Positions 13,738 to 21,866 of a DNA stretch of 23,221 bases are shown piece after piece. The notes under the pieces were generated by a model. That model worked only from the letters and a program-made list of their open reading frames with translations. It ran no database searches and had not been told where the DNA came from. The stretch lies in assembly GCA_005801425.1 (NCBI GenBank), contig SYDY01000038.1, positions 1-23,221 of the forward strand. Direction: 5' to 3'. The first letter of the stretch is position 1. Every line of letters begins with the position of its first letter. The stretch comes from Bdellovibrionales bacterium (lineage in GTDB: Bacteria; Myxococcota; XYA12-FULL-58-9; SYDY01). A program made the translations under genes and the position numbers.

Positions 13738-15932
13738 TGGTATTTGTACGCATTTCTACCAGCCATGGGAAACCTCAAGTGATCGAGGTGAAGAGCCTTG
13801 AGCGCCGCGATGTACTCGAAGCCGCGCGGTTGGCTTTGGGCGATGCATATGTGGCATCACACGCGGACTCGCTTGTGTTTTCCCCAGTAAGACCGACTGC
13901 GAAGACATTCCATGCACTGCCCCCAGGTGCCTTCATGGGGTCCTATGCCTATGAAAGCAGTCACTTGGATAGTTCGGAGGGTTTGAAGGCAATAAAGACC
14001 GCCATTCCACCTTCAGTGCGCGTGCATCTGTCAATCGACCATCCGATACACAAGGCAGAGGGTGGTCCCTCCGTACGTGAGATGCGTGATGGAACATCCC
14101 CTAACACTTCGAGGATCCGTGCTTATCTCGCGAAGCTCACCGTAGTTCGCATTGATGTTCACAACGGCGCAGGCAATGGTCATCAGGCTGCTGCGGTGAC
14201 CGCAATGCGCTGGCTTCGCGCCAACGGATTTCAGGGAGAGCTCGTGGTGTGCAGCGAAAATCCTTCGGTGCATGGGCGTATCGCCAAACTGCTTGCTGTG
14301 AATCCTGTTGCGCCTTATACCACGCGCAGATTTGAACATGGAAGCCTTGGAAGGATCATGCTGTGTGGGCCTGACGCAGACGCTCCGGCCGTTCCTCTTG
14401 TCATTTGCGCAGCCAATGATGTTGCGGGCGTTCTGGGGACCCAGCCCGCGCAAATGCATGCGGTGGCACGCGTATCCACACAACCCACAGACATGGTCGC
14501 CGGCGGCATGGAATTCACAACATTGCTAGGATGTGATGCGTCCCTCACACCACAAGGGCAGGATGATGGGATCCTTCATCATGGATGCTTGCCCATCGCA
14601 CGAAAGCAAGCGCTTCAGGCTTTCACACCGCAACAAGCGGACATCGTATTGCAGCTTGAGCGCGCGGCGAAGGATTCTAAACTGCACTGGACCTGTGTCT
14701 ATCATGGTGATTTCGATTCATCATTTGGCGGTAGAACCCCATACGAAACAGTCGAACTTCTTTCTGGTGGACTTCGCACCGCCAATTTCGATCGTCCGGC
14801 CGTGCTGCTTCTTCCCTCTGTTCCCAATCCTCCTCCACCCAATACCCTCGTGGTTGTCGATGAGGCATCGGCCAAGTTAGCGCTGCAAAGCATTGTCCAA
14901 GCCAAACCCGGGGACATCGTGCTGATCGGTTTTCGTGGCGTACAGCCCGAGGCCTTCCAGTACATGTTCAACGCATCCAGTTTGCCGTCCGCAGGTGAGG
15001 GCCCCAACGCCTACGGTCCCATGCAGGAAGTTGGGCCACATCTTCAATGTGGTCGTTATTGGCACAAATCGCTGCGCGTACCCGCGGCGGTTCGTGGCTT
15101 TGCAGCACCCAACCACACCCATACCGAAGCGGTGATTGCACTCACCGATCGCAGCATTGATCATCCAAGAGCGGAGCGGGCACTTGCGAAATACTATGCT
15201 GCCTGCGCTCGTGGTGAGATGCGCGAATTTTACACGGCGTGTTCAGATGTTTATCTTGCAAGACAGGACAAACTCGCCGCAGCGGTTCTCCAAATCGCAC
15301 AGCGCGATCCGCCAACGAACGGTCGTGAAATGGTTGACGCGCATAGGAAAAACATTGCGGCCTCCGTTGTGCACGCCAAGACACGGAACGATTTAATCAT
15401 GCTCTTGGATGAAATTGATTCGCTTGTGCTCAGTGCGGAAGCCGATGATTTATCGCCGAAGCAACGCGTGATTGCTGAAGCAGACGTCAGAGAAACATTG
15501 CTGCTCGTGTTTCCCAAAGCCCTGAATCTCGCTTCAGAAATGATCTCAAAGATCTCTTTCTCCGAAGCAACCGAGGGTCTCAAGGCATGCTTGCATCTTC
15601 TTGAATTGCTTGAGCCCCTTGATCCGGCGCTTGTTCATCAGCTGAATGACATATTGCGTAATATAAAAAACAGGATCGACGGGCTCCTTGTTATGGATGC
15701 TGGGTATATTGAAGTACCCTTGTGGCTTGCGATCCTCGAAAGGCTAGGTGTGGCACCTGATGCAATCGATGCGCACCTCGGCGTTTGGCAAGAGGCGTTT
15801 TCTATGGTGAAGCCAACGCAAACCTATGCACGGCCAAGGCTTGAGAAAGCCATCGCCAATCTTCGACGGCTGGGTTCGGCGCCTGATGAACTGATTGCGA
15901 GTTTGGAAGCGGCAGCGGTTCAGCTGAGCTAA
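13737..15932 (+). CDS. 731-aa protein with possible GT-B-like motifs, coupled to GNAT-like copy A
   Basis: No family recognised. It begins in TGATG overlap with the upstream gene, so it is translated from the same mRNA. Residues 136-172 (VRIDVHNGAGNGHQ and following helix, strand LVVCSENP) look like a Rossmann-type glycine-rich start of a GT-B glycosyltransferase. Residues 390-425 (DIVLIGFRGVQPE, SSLPSAGEGPNA) resemble the sugar-nucleotide-site loop in the second GT-B domain. Residues 480-731 are helical with many Ala/Leu and a late LLELLEPLDPALV-type segment. No signal peptide or membrane helix is visible. A sugar-transferring effector acting on a host or prey protein is one reading; another is a sugar-nucleotide-binding scaffold. 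The motif match is by eye only. Confidence 0.78.
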   Translation: MVFVRISTSHGKPQVIEVKSLERRDVLEAARLALGDAYVASHADSLVFSPVRPTAKTFHALPPGAFMGSYAYESSHLDSSEGLKAIKTAIPPSVRVHLSIDHPIHKAEGGPSVREMRDGTSPNTSRIRAYLAKLTVVRIDVHNGAGNGHQAAAVTAMRWLRANGFQGELVVCSENPSVHGRIAKLLAVNPVAPYTTRRFEHGSLGRIMLCGPDADAPAVPLVICAANDVAGVLGTQPAQMHAVARVSTQPTDMVAGGMEFTTLLGCDASLTPQGQDDGILHHGCLPIARKQALQAFTPQQADIVLQLERAAKDSKLHWTCVYHGDFDSSFGGRTPYETVELLSGGLRTANFDRPAVLLLPSVPNPPPPNTLVVVDEASAKLALQSIVQAKPGDIVLIGFRGVQPEAFQYMFNASSLPSAGEGPNAYGPMQEVGPHLQCGRYWHKSLRVPAAVRGFAAPNHTHTEAVIALTDRSIDHPRAERALAKYYAACARGEMREFYTACSDVYLARQDKLAAAVLQIAQRDPPTNGREMVDAHRKNIAASVVHAKTRNDLIMLLDEIDSLVLSAEADDLSPKQRVIAEADVRETLLLVFPKALNLASEMISKISFSEATEGLKACLHLLELLEPLDPALVHQLNDILRNIKNRIDGLLVMDAGYIEVPLWLAILERLGVAPDAIDAHLGVWQEAFSMVKPTQTYARPRLEKAIANLRRLGSAPDELIASLEAAAVQLS

Positions 15933-15953
15933 AGGCGTGATCTACGATTGCGG

Positions 15954-16169
15954 CTACTTTTTCGGGATGGGAAGTTTCAACTTCTTTTGAATGGGAGCCA
16001 CGGATTCGCTGTCTGTAACGCTCCGTTGACGTACCGCTTTAGACCACGCGTTCCACTGGTCTAAAGAACTTTCATCTGCCACGGAGGGTGCATGACGCCC
16101 CTGTTCAGTGGCCTGCTCAGGACGCGCAGCACCCGCCTGATTGTTTATTACTTTAACGGTATTGCTCAT
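15954..16169 (-). CDS. Small protein with conserved Ser/Trp core and Lys/Pro tail (copy B, 71 aa)
   Basis: Paralogue of the 79-aa protein at 12057-12296. ATG 16169 has GAGGA 4 bases upstream. The match covers PSVADESSLDQWNAWSKAVR (29-48), SES (54-56) and QKKLKLPIPKK (61-71); the first 28 residues (SNTVKVINNQAG...) differ. It is divergent from the copy B GNAT-like gene with a 128-bp spacer and convergent with the 731-aa gene (21 bp between the two stops). Conservation of the core and basic tail, but not the start, suggests that the C-terminal two-thirds is the functional part. Confidence 0.65.
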   Translation of the reverse strand: MSNTVKVINNQAGAARPEQATEQGRHAPSVADESSLDQWNAWSKAVRQRSVTDSESVAPIQKKLKLPIPKK

Positions 16170-16297
16170 GACGTCCTCAATTATAGCATAGGCACAAGTG
16201 CTTGCGACATCATGAAATGCCATAAAAACCCAGTCTAAATCTTATTTGCGTTGTACAATTTCAGTAGGCGCGGCCTTTTGGGGGTGATTTTGCGCGC
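16170..16297. promoter_or_regulatory. Divergent spacer of module copy B
   Basis: The 128 bp match the length of the copy A spacer. TATAAT lies at 16185-16180 on the minus strand, 11-16 bases before the small gene's ATG and overlapping the Shine-Dalgarno GAGGA, so it is either a very short-leader promoter or a conserved protein-binding site. GGGGGTGA (16280-16287) precedes ATG 16298 on the plus strand by about 10 bases. GATTTTGCG is shared with copy A. Confidence 0.45.
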
Positions 16298-17695
16298 ATG
16301 GTTGGAGATGGGTCTGTGAGCGTTGTTCATCTTCCCAAAGAAATAGCGGATGTGGTGAATGCGCACACCCAGTCGCTATCCGATGCGGGCACGGCGATAA
16401 CGCCGCGGTCGTACGTTCCGCTAAAGCCAGGTGAGAAGCCAGGCGCGCTTCAAGCTGTCCCTAAGGCCGATTGGGACAAATATATCCAATCGAATTGGCC
16501 AGGAGCTCAAAGTTTCCAGGGAAAACCGACAGATCAGTTGTTTGGTCGTCCAGCAACACTGGATGCATTGTGTGAACCAACAACCACCCAGAGCGCGCAG
16601 AAGAGCACACGACCACCACCCCCGAACTATGCGCCACCACCACTTCCGCTTGTTTGTGGCGTGCCAAAAAAGGAAGTGCTGCTTCGCACGGGCATAAGCG
16701 AAGTAGGACTTCAAGGGATCTGTGGTGCGGCTCTCCCGGGAACCATGGCAGTGCCCACTTGGTCTGATGTTCAAGTCGGTGCAGGTTTCACCTATAGCGA
16801 GGGAAGGGTGGAATTTTGGGGTGTGACTGCGGACAACCCGAATCAACTTCAGAAGGTTGGATTCGTTCAACTCAAAATGTACGCGTACGATCCCGTTCTT
16901 GAATACGGAGAGGGCTTCGCACCACTCGGGTATCGTGTGGAGATCGGTCAACTGCAACGCACAGGTCAGGGACATGGGGGTACGGGTTTTCCGTTGCGCA
17001 TGATGGATCAGATCCGGGAGCTTTTAATTGCGCAGCCAGGCGTCAGCGAAGGCAAAATCAGCGCAGATATCACCCTCGAAGCCTCGGGACTTCGCGATCC
17101 CCAATCGGGCAATTGGGTTTTCGCAGGTCGCTATCTCTGGGGTGCGATGGGATTCGCGCCTGCATCGACAATATGGCCTCGCGATGAAGTGACGAATATT
17201 CCAGAGGGTGTTGGATGCTCATGGGAAGATATGCGCGCTTCATGGGTTGCTAACTTTGACCAGTGGACGGCAACACGGACAAAACCAATGGAATATCTCA
17301 GTGAAATAGCAGCTCTCGAAGAGGAACTGTTGAAGACCCAATCGCCACAGGAATTCGTCGCATGCCTTACCGGACCGCAAGATCCACAGCTTGCGACGTT
17401 ACTGAAAGGTGACAAACGGCATTTAGCCGCTGCATTCTTCGATCGCGGTGATTTCGATGACAATGGAGAACTCAACTGGCCTGCTGTTTTTACTGTCGGG
17501 TCATCCCAAGAAGCTGCGCTTGAATTATACCGGGCCCACCACCCACCCGCCGAAGTTCCCGCGCATCTCGATCTTTCTCAACGCAGTGGTGAAGAGTGGA
17601 AAAAACTCGCAGAAAATCCCAAAGCTGAAGATTATGCCCATCCTGATCTTGCAGCACAGCGGATGCTTGCGTTGGTTCAAGAGGCATCACAGTGA
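16298..17695 (+). CDS. GNAT-like protein with variable N-terminus (copy B, 465 aa), candidate effector
   Basis: Paralogue of the 437-aa protein at 12424. Residues 119-465 match it closely; residues 1-100 are unrelated, with a mostly helical start (VVHLPKEIADVVN) and a Pro-rich linker before the core (PPPPNYAPPPLPL, 106-118). The GNAT-like loop is QRTGQGHGG (220-228) and the late NWVFAGRYLWGAMGF is at 272-286. ATG 16298 is supported by the spacer length equal to that of copy A; GTG 16316 is an alternative. Unlike copy A it is not followed by a 731-aa gene: it ends 9 bp from the convergent stop of the 651-aa RING-like gene. DNA identity with copy A reaches 44 identical bases in a row, so the duplication is fairly recent or maintained by recombination. 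Confidence 0.82.
   Translation: MVGDGSVSVVHLPKEIADVVNAHTQSLSDAGTAITPRSYVPLKPGEKPGALQAVPKADWDKYIQSNWPGAQSFQGKPTDQLFGRPATLDALCEPTTTQSAQKSTRPPPPNYAPPPLPLVCGVPKKEVLLRTGISEVGLQGICGAALPGTMAVPTWSDVQVGAGFTYSEGRVEFWGVTADNPNQLQKVGFVQLKMYAYDPVLEYGEGFAPLGYRVEIGQLQRTGQGHGGTGFPLRMMDQIRELLIAQPGVSEGKISADITLEASGLRDPQSGNWVFAGRYLWGAMGFAPASTIWPRDEVTNIPEGVGCSWEDMRASWVANFDQWTATRTKPMEYLSEIAALEEELLKTQSPQEFVACLTGPQDPQLATLLKGDKRHLAAAFFDRGDFDDNGELNWPAVFTVGSSQEAALELYRAHHPPAEVPAHLDLSQRSGEEWKKLAENPKAEDYAHPDLAAQRMLALVQEASQ
16937..16980 (+). repeat. 44-bp exact repeat in GNAT-like copy B (matches 12994-13037)
   Basis: Second copy of the exact repeat encoding the strand and Q-x-x-G-x-G loop of the GNAT-like core. See the copy A entry for the partner. 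Confidence 0.85.
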
Positions 17696-17704
17696 TCTGC
17701 GTCC

Positions 17705-19660
17705 CTACGCACGCTCACCACGCACATGTCTTTTGTACGTTTTAAGAAGTTCGTTTCTTCGCAGATAAGTTTTGCGTACGACATGGGCTTCAAATGTGAG
17801 TAAAAAAGCATGCACAGGCCGCCACATATTCCATTTGCTGTTGTTACAGGGAATTTGATTTTCTAAAAAATCAATGAGCGCATGGCGTGTGGTGATCTGC
17901 TGGGCGACGATAGATCCCATGCCTGTTTCGAGCCATGAGGGAATCGGTGTTTTTCGTTTGCGATGCAATAAAAATTTTAATGCATGGGTGCGGTAGAGTT
18001 GTGCATCAAGAACAAAGGTGATGGGGTCGTACAACGAAATAAAGTCGCCGTGGTCATCGCGAACGCGATAGCCTCCTAAGGGCGCGATGATGGGACTTCG
18101 TTCGGGCAAAAACAATTGGCAATTGTCGTTTAAGTACCACGTAAGTTCGGGGACTTTTCCTTGACCCAGAAGATTGCGCGGTGTAGCACCGCTGCACCAG
18201 TACCAATGTGCAACCTCTGAGAGGCCGCTGCTTGTGCGATGGGGTGTTGTCATGTGCTCACAGTTAGGGCCTTTTTCCGTCGAAATACCTGCAAGTTGAT
18301 GGGGATAGGCTTCGCGGATGCCATGTTCTCCTGTGGGGCCTGGAACATGCCACACCCCATCCAGGATATTGCGAAATGTCCCAAAATAGAATGTCCAAGG
18401 ACCCAAGGAAACCAGCATGCGTTTGATGTAGTGTTCGTCGAACGATGCCGTAAGGCTTATGCCGCAATCACTTTCGCACAGACAGCAGGCGGATTGTAAC
18501 ACAGAATCTTTTTGTAAAATATTCCATGGGGCAATATTCTCTTGAGAACGCAATGCACCCCCGCTGCATTGTGTGTTGTTACAATTGATCCATTCAGGCG
18601 CGCGACTGAATATTTTGCGTAAATTTTCAATTGCTTTATCTTCGGCATTTTGATGCGATAAACCCGCAAGAAGAAAATCGGCATAGCACAAGGGATCTTT
18701 GCATCCGCATGGACAATCCGTTTCGATACGTGTCGATGTGCGAATGCCTTGAACAAAACAACTTTGGCAAAATGAGACACTTTCATTGGTGCATCGTGTG
18801 GCACGAAAAGAAAGTGGGGTTTCATCAGAGCACCCCGTGCAAATGCTATCAAGTTGTATTTGAGGGATTTTATGGGGTCCATCACTGTGCATCAGCTCAC
18901 CGACGACACGCCATGTGGTGGTGCGCAAGGGCGCGGGTTGTTGCTGGGTATATTGTATCAGCGTGTCGACGCAAGCGGGTACGGTACAACGTGGCGTTTC
19001 TTGTGCCACGCGTGCATCGTGAAGTGAGATGTCCAATGGGACATCGGGGAAACGAATCTGGAATACTTCAATCGCATACGAGGTGGCGGCTGTGAACGCT
19101 ACGGTTCTGTAATATTCCTCAAAGGGTGGAATACCTTGCAATATTTTGCAGCACGCAAACAATGTCTCTTGATCAAGCCCAGGGGCTGCAGCAAAAATGG
19201 TTTGAACCAAAGAATTTTCAAGAACTGATCTTAGAGGTTCGATCGCAGGGCTTATTTCAAAGAAGGGGATCGTCTCCAAAAGAGAGAGGGCTAAACGCAC
19301 CATCCACACGCGCTCTTCGGGGGTGGTGTCAGCGGTGGATTGAAATGCCGACATGATCTGAGGTGCAAGGATTGAAATATTCACATCGCCTGTCAAAAGC
19401 TCGTAATCGGTGATGATACAGTAAGCGCGATCCCATTTGCCCTGGGCTACAGCGGACGCAAATTCTTCGGTGGGGTGTTCTGGTTTTTCCCACGCAGCGG
19501 TCGTTGTGATGGCGGCCGTGGTGGTGGCGGCCGTAGTGGATGGTGGTTCGTAGGCGTCCACCGCAGGAAAAACCATGACTCTTCCATGAAACAATGGAAT
19601 TCGTGCAAAAAATTGCGAGGGAGCATGTGCTATTTGTGTTGGACCTGTGATGACAGTCAT
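17705..19660 (-). CDS. RBR/RING-like zinc protein (651 aa), candidate ubiquitin-ligase-type effector
   Basis: Paralogue of the 715-aa protein upstream. A Thr/Ala linker (41-56) is followed by a helical repeat-like part (67-205). A Cys cluster then follows: C274-x2-C277-x12-C290-x7-C298-x2-C301-x14-C316-x-C318-x-C320-x4-C325, spaced like RING1 of Parkin (CxxC, RC-x-N, FC-x2-C, CP-x-C). An IBR-like cluster follows with C360-x4-C365 (WINCNNTQCSGG) and C392/C393-x-C395-x3-C399-G. Next comes GPNCEHM with C467 and H469, like the G-x-x-C-x-H-M active site of RING2, then WYWCSG. The C-terminus (505-651) has the conserved DNCQLFLPE and PIIAPLGG. The order RING1, IBR, RING2-like fits RBR E3 ligases, which pass ubiquitin through a catalytic Cys; but the remaining RING2 zinc ligands are not obvious. 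ATG 19660, with GGAAG about 10 bases upstream; the start MTVIT matches the paralogue's MTAVT. Confidence 0.8.
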   Translation of the reverse strand: MTVITGPTQIAHAPSQFFARIPLFHGRVMVFPAVDAYEPPSTTAATTTAAITTTAAWEKPEHPTEEFASAVAQGKWDRAYCIITDYELLTGDVNISILAPQIMSAFQSTADTTPEERVWMVRLALSLLETIPFFEISPAIEPLRSVLENSLVQTIFAAAPGLDQETLFACCKILQGIPPFEEYYRTVAFTAATSYAIEVFQIRFPDVPLDISLHDARVAQETPRCTVPACVDTLIQYTQQQPAPLRTTTWRVVGELMHSDGPHKIPQIQLDSICTGCSDETPLSFRATRCTNESVSFCQSCFVQGIRTSTRIETDCPCGCKDPLCYADFLLAGLSHQNAEDKAIENLRKIFSRAPEWINCNNTQCSGGALRSQENIAPWNILQKDSVLQSACCLCESDCGISLTASFDEHYIKRMLVSLGPWTFYFGTFRNILDGVWHVPGPTGEHGIREAYPHQLAGISTEKGPNCEHMTTPHRTSSGLSEVAHWYWCSGATPRNLLGQGKVPELTWYLNDNCQLFLPERSPIIAPLGGYRVRDDHGDFISLYDPITFVLDAQLYRTHALKFLLHRKRKTPIPSWLETGMGSIVAQQITTRHALIDFLENQIPCNNSKWNMWRPVHAFLLTFEAHVVRKTYLRRNELLKTYKRHVRGERA

Positions 19661-19718
19661 GAACGTGACTTCCAGGGCGGCACCATGCGTGAGTGTTAAT
19701 GCTTTGTATGTGTTGTGT

Positions 19719-21866
19719 CTATGAACGCTGCGTTAAAAACTGCTTGTAATTCGCGAGAAGTTCGCTTCTGCGTTCGTACGTATTGCGCACGATGTTGGAT
19801 TCAAACACCAGCAAGAACGTATGCACGGGGCGCCACTGGTACCATTGACGGGCGTTTGGAACCTGCGTTTCAAGAAAAGTGATCAATGATGTACGTGTTG
19901 AAGAGGCTTTGGCTTGTTGGCTTTCCAGGGCCGCTTGTAACCAATACGGAATGGCGGTTACACGTTCAGGACGCAATAAAAAATTTAAGGCGTGAATTCG
20001 GTAGATTTGTGCATCAATCTCAAATGTATCGGGATTGTACAAAGGAATACGTTTGCCGTCAGCCATGATCACCTGATGGCCGCCAAGCGGGGCGATAATA
20101 GGACTGTGCTCGGGTAAAAATAGCTGACAGTTATCATCAAGAAATGGCACAAGTTCTTGGTTTGTGTTGCCATCTTTGTAGAGAAGAGGGCGACTGACCG
20201 CGCCGCTGACCCAATACCAGCTTGCGGATCTTTCTTTTAGTGTTACATCGAGATGTTCGCATCTGTCGCCTTTTGCGGTGGCAATACCACCCAGAAGGTG
20301 ATGATACGCTTCACGAATACCGCCGGCGCCTGTGCTGCCTGGGACCACCCAGAGTCCGTTAAAAATATTACGAAATGTGCCAAACCAGGGTGTCCATGGG
20401 CCAAGAGAGAGCAGCATGGTTTTGACGTAAGTCACGCTTAATGGGGCAATTTGTGTTGCACCACATGGCCCCAGGCATAAGCAGCACGGCGATTTCAAAG
20501 CACCTTCGGGGTTCAATATATTCCAACGCTGGTCGGTTTCGCGCATGGACCCGCCCGAACATTTTGGGTCATTGCAATTGACCCATGCGGGATCTTGGCT
20601 TGCAAGGCGACGCAAAATTCTAAGCGACTCGGTTTGTGCATCTTTAGGATGTGCGCCTGCGAGCAAGAAATCTCGAAAAGTAAGCGGTTGCTTGCACAAT
20701 TGGCACGGACATTCTGCGGTGGCTGCGAGATCTTCACTTCCGCGGACGCCTTCTGAAAAACAGCCCATACAAAATGCGATGTTTTTATTTGTACATCGTG
20801 CTGCGCGAAACAATACATCAGCGCTTTCTGTGCAACTTGTGCAGGCGCCGGATGGAAAAACCTGAGGTCCTATCAATGCAGCGTTACGATGCATAACCAC
20901 TTCGCCCGATCGTCGCCATTGTGTGCGGCGAACCAACTCCGCAGATTTTTCCAGCGCCATCGTCGATGCCACAAGTTCGCGCAGAGAACGGGTCGTCATC
21001 GGCGGAGATATGTCATCTGTGTATGCAGGCATGGGCACGTCTGTAAATCGTGCCCAAAAAACCAGTCTGGCGAACAATACGGCGGATGAGGCTTCGGAAA
21101 TATCCGTGCCCATCCTTTGAATTGTTTGAATACAAAGCATAAGTTCGCGCTCCGGAATGCGCGATGCGGCCATCCAGATCCCATCGGTGAGCGCAAGAAC
21201 CAACATATTTTGAAGACGATTTCGTTCTATGCTTTCAGACGTCGTTGCCAACGTGACAAGAAGAGATGCAGCAAGAGGCGCAAGCCACGCGCGTTGATCG
21301 GCCGTATGCATGGACGCAAATTGAAATCCTTTGATCAACGCTTCGGTGATGCAGATCACATCAAAATGGAATGCTGTTGTGTTGGGATCTCTGATGCGAT
21401 GATAGGCTTCTTTCCAATGGCAGTCGGCAATGGCTTGCTCAATGTTTTGGGTAGGCGTGGGCGGTATGATGATGTGAAACCGATCGCGCAGTATCTGTTC
21501 TGAAGCCGAGTCGACCTCGCTGTGGGCACGTACATAGCGACCCAGGTTATCGCGGATCAACACGCACAGTCGTGCAAGATCGTGGGTGTTGGGTGTGGCC
21601 TGCAATCCTTCCATCAATGCGCTGTAAATATCACGTGCTGGTGTACGGCGGGCACCTCGAAGATCTTGGAAGAAGCGTATTGCGTCAGTCCAATGGCCTT
21701 CACGTAACGCGTTAATAAAAAATATATTGTGTTGGCTTTCAGGGATTGCGCGGATCGAAAAGTCATCGCCAGAATGAAATAAGTCCAAGGCCGCGGGTGT
21801 TTCATGACCCGCGTTGAACTGTGGGGCGACTCCGAAGCCAGTGGTGAGAAGAGTGACTGCGGTCAT
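19719..21866 (-). CDS. RBR/RING-like zinc protein (715 aa), candidate ubiquitin-ligase-type effector
   Basis: Same architecture as the 651-aa gene downstream, 58 bp away. It has two helical repeat units, at about 50-110 (NALREGHWTDAIRFF) and 143-205 (AIADCHWKEAYHRI). RING1-like Cys: 342, 345, 358, 366, 369, 386, 388, 391. IBR-like: C431-x4-C436 (WVNCNDPKCSGG), C461/C462, C464, C468. RING2-like: GDRCEHL with C536 and H538, then WYWVSGA. Where Parkin's RING1 has a His before the FC-x2-C pair, both paralogues have Ser or Asn. There is no signal peptide. The ATG overlaps the stop of the P460-type gene by one base (TGATG), so it belongs to the gcvP transcript at least in part. If it works as a ligase it would have to be delivered into a eukaryotic cell; no secretion signal is evident. 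Confidence 0.8.
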   Translation of the reverse strand: MTAVTLLTTGFGVAPQFNAGHETPAALDLFHSGDDFSIRAIPESQHNIFFINALREGHWTDAIRFFQDLRGARRTPARDIYSALMEGLQATPNTHDLARLCVLIRDNLGRYVRAHSEVDSASEQILRDRFHIIIPPTPTQNIEQAIADCHWKEAYHRIRDPNTTAFHFDVICITEALIKGFQFASMHTADQRAWLAPLAASLLVTLATTSESIERNRLQNMLVLALTDGIWMAASRIPERELMLCIQTIQRMGTDISEASSAVLFARLVFWARFTDVPMPAYTDDISPPMTTRSLRELVASTMALEKSAELVRRTQWRRSGEVVMHRNAALIGPQVFPSGACTSCTESADVLFRAARCTNKNIAFCMGCFSEGVRGSEDLAATAECPCQLCKQPLTFRDFLLAGAHPKDAQTESLRILRRLASQDPAWVNCNDPKCSGGSMRETDQRWNILNPEGALKSPCCLCLGPCGATQIAPLSVTYVKTMLLSLGPWTPWFGTFRNIFNGLWVVPGSTGAGGIREAYHHLLGGIATAKGDRCEHLDVTLKERSASWYWVSGAVSRPLLYKDGNTNQELVPFLDDNCQLFLPEHSPIIAPLGGHQVIMADGKRIPLYNPDTFEIDAQIYRIHALNFLLRPERVTAIPYWLQAALESQQAKASSTRTSLITFLETQVPNARQWYQWRPVHTFLLVFESNIVRNTYERRSELLANYKQFLTQRS

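Noticed and set aside
19488-19560. Low-complexity GTGGTGGCGGC-like DNA as a possible repeat element
   Set aside because: It encodes the Thr/Ala linker of the 651-aa protein in frame and needs no other explanation.
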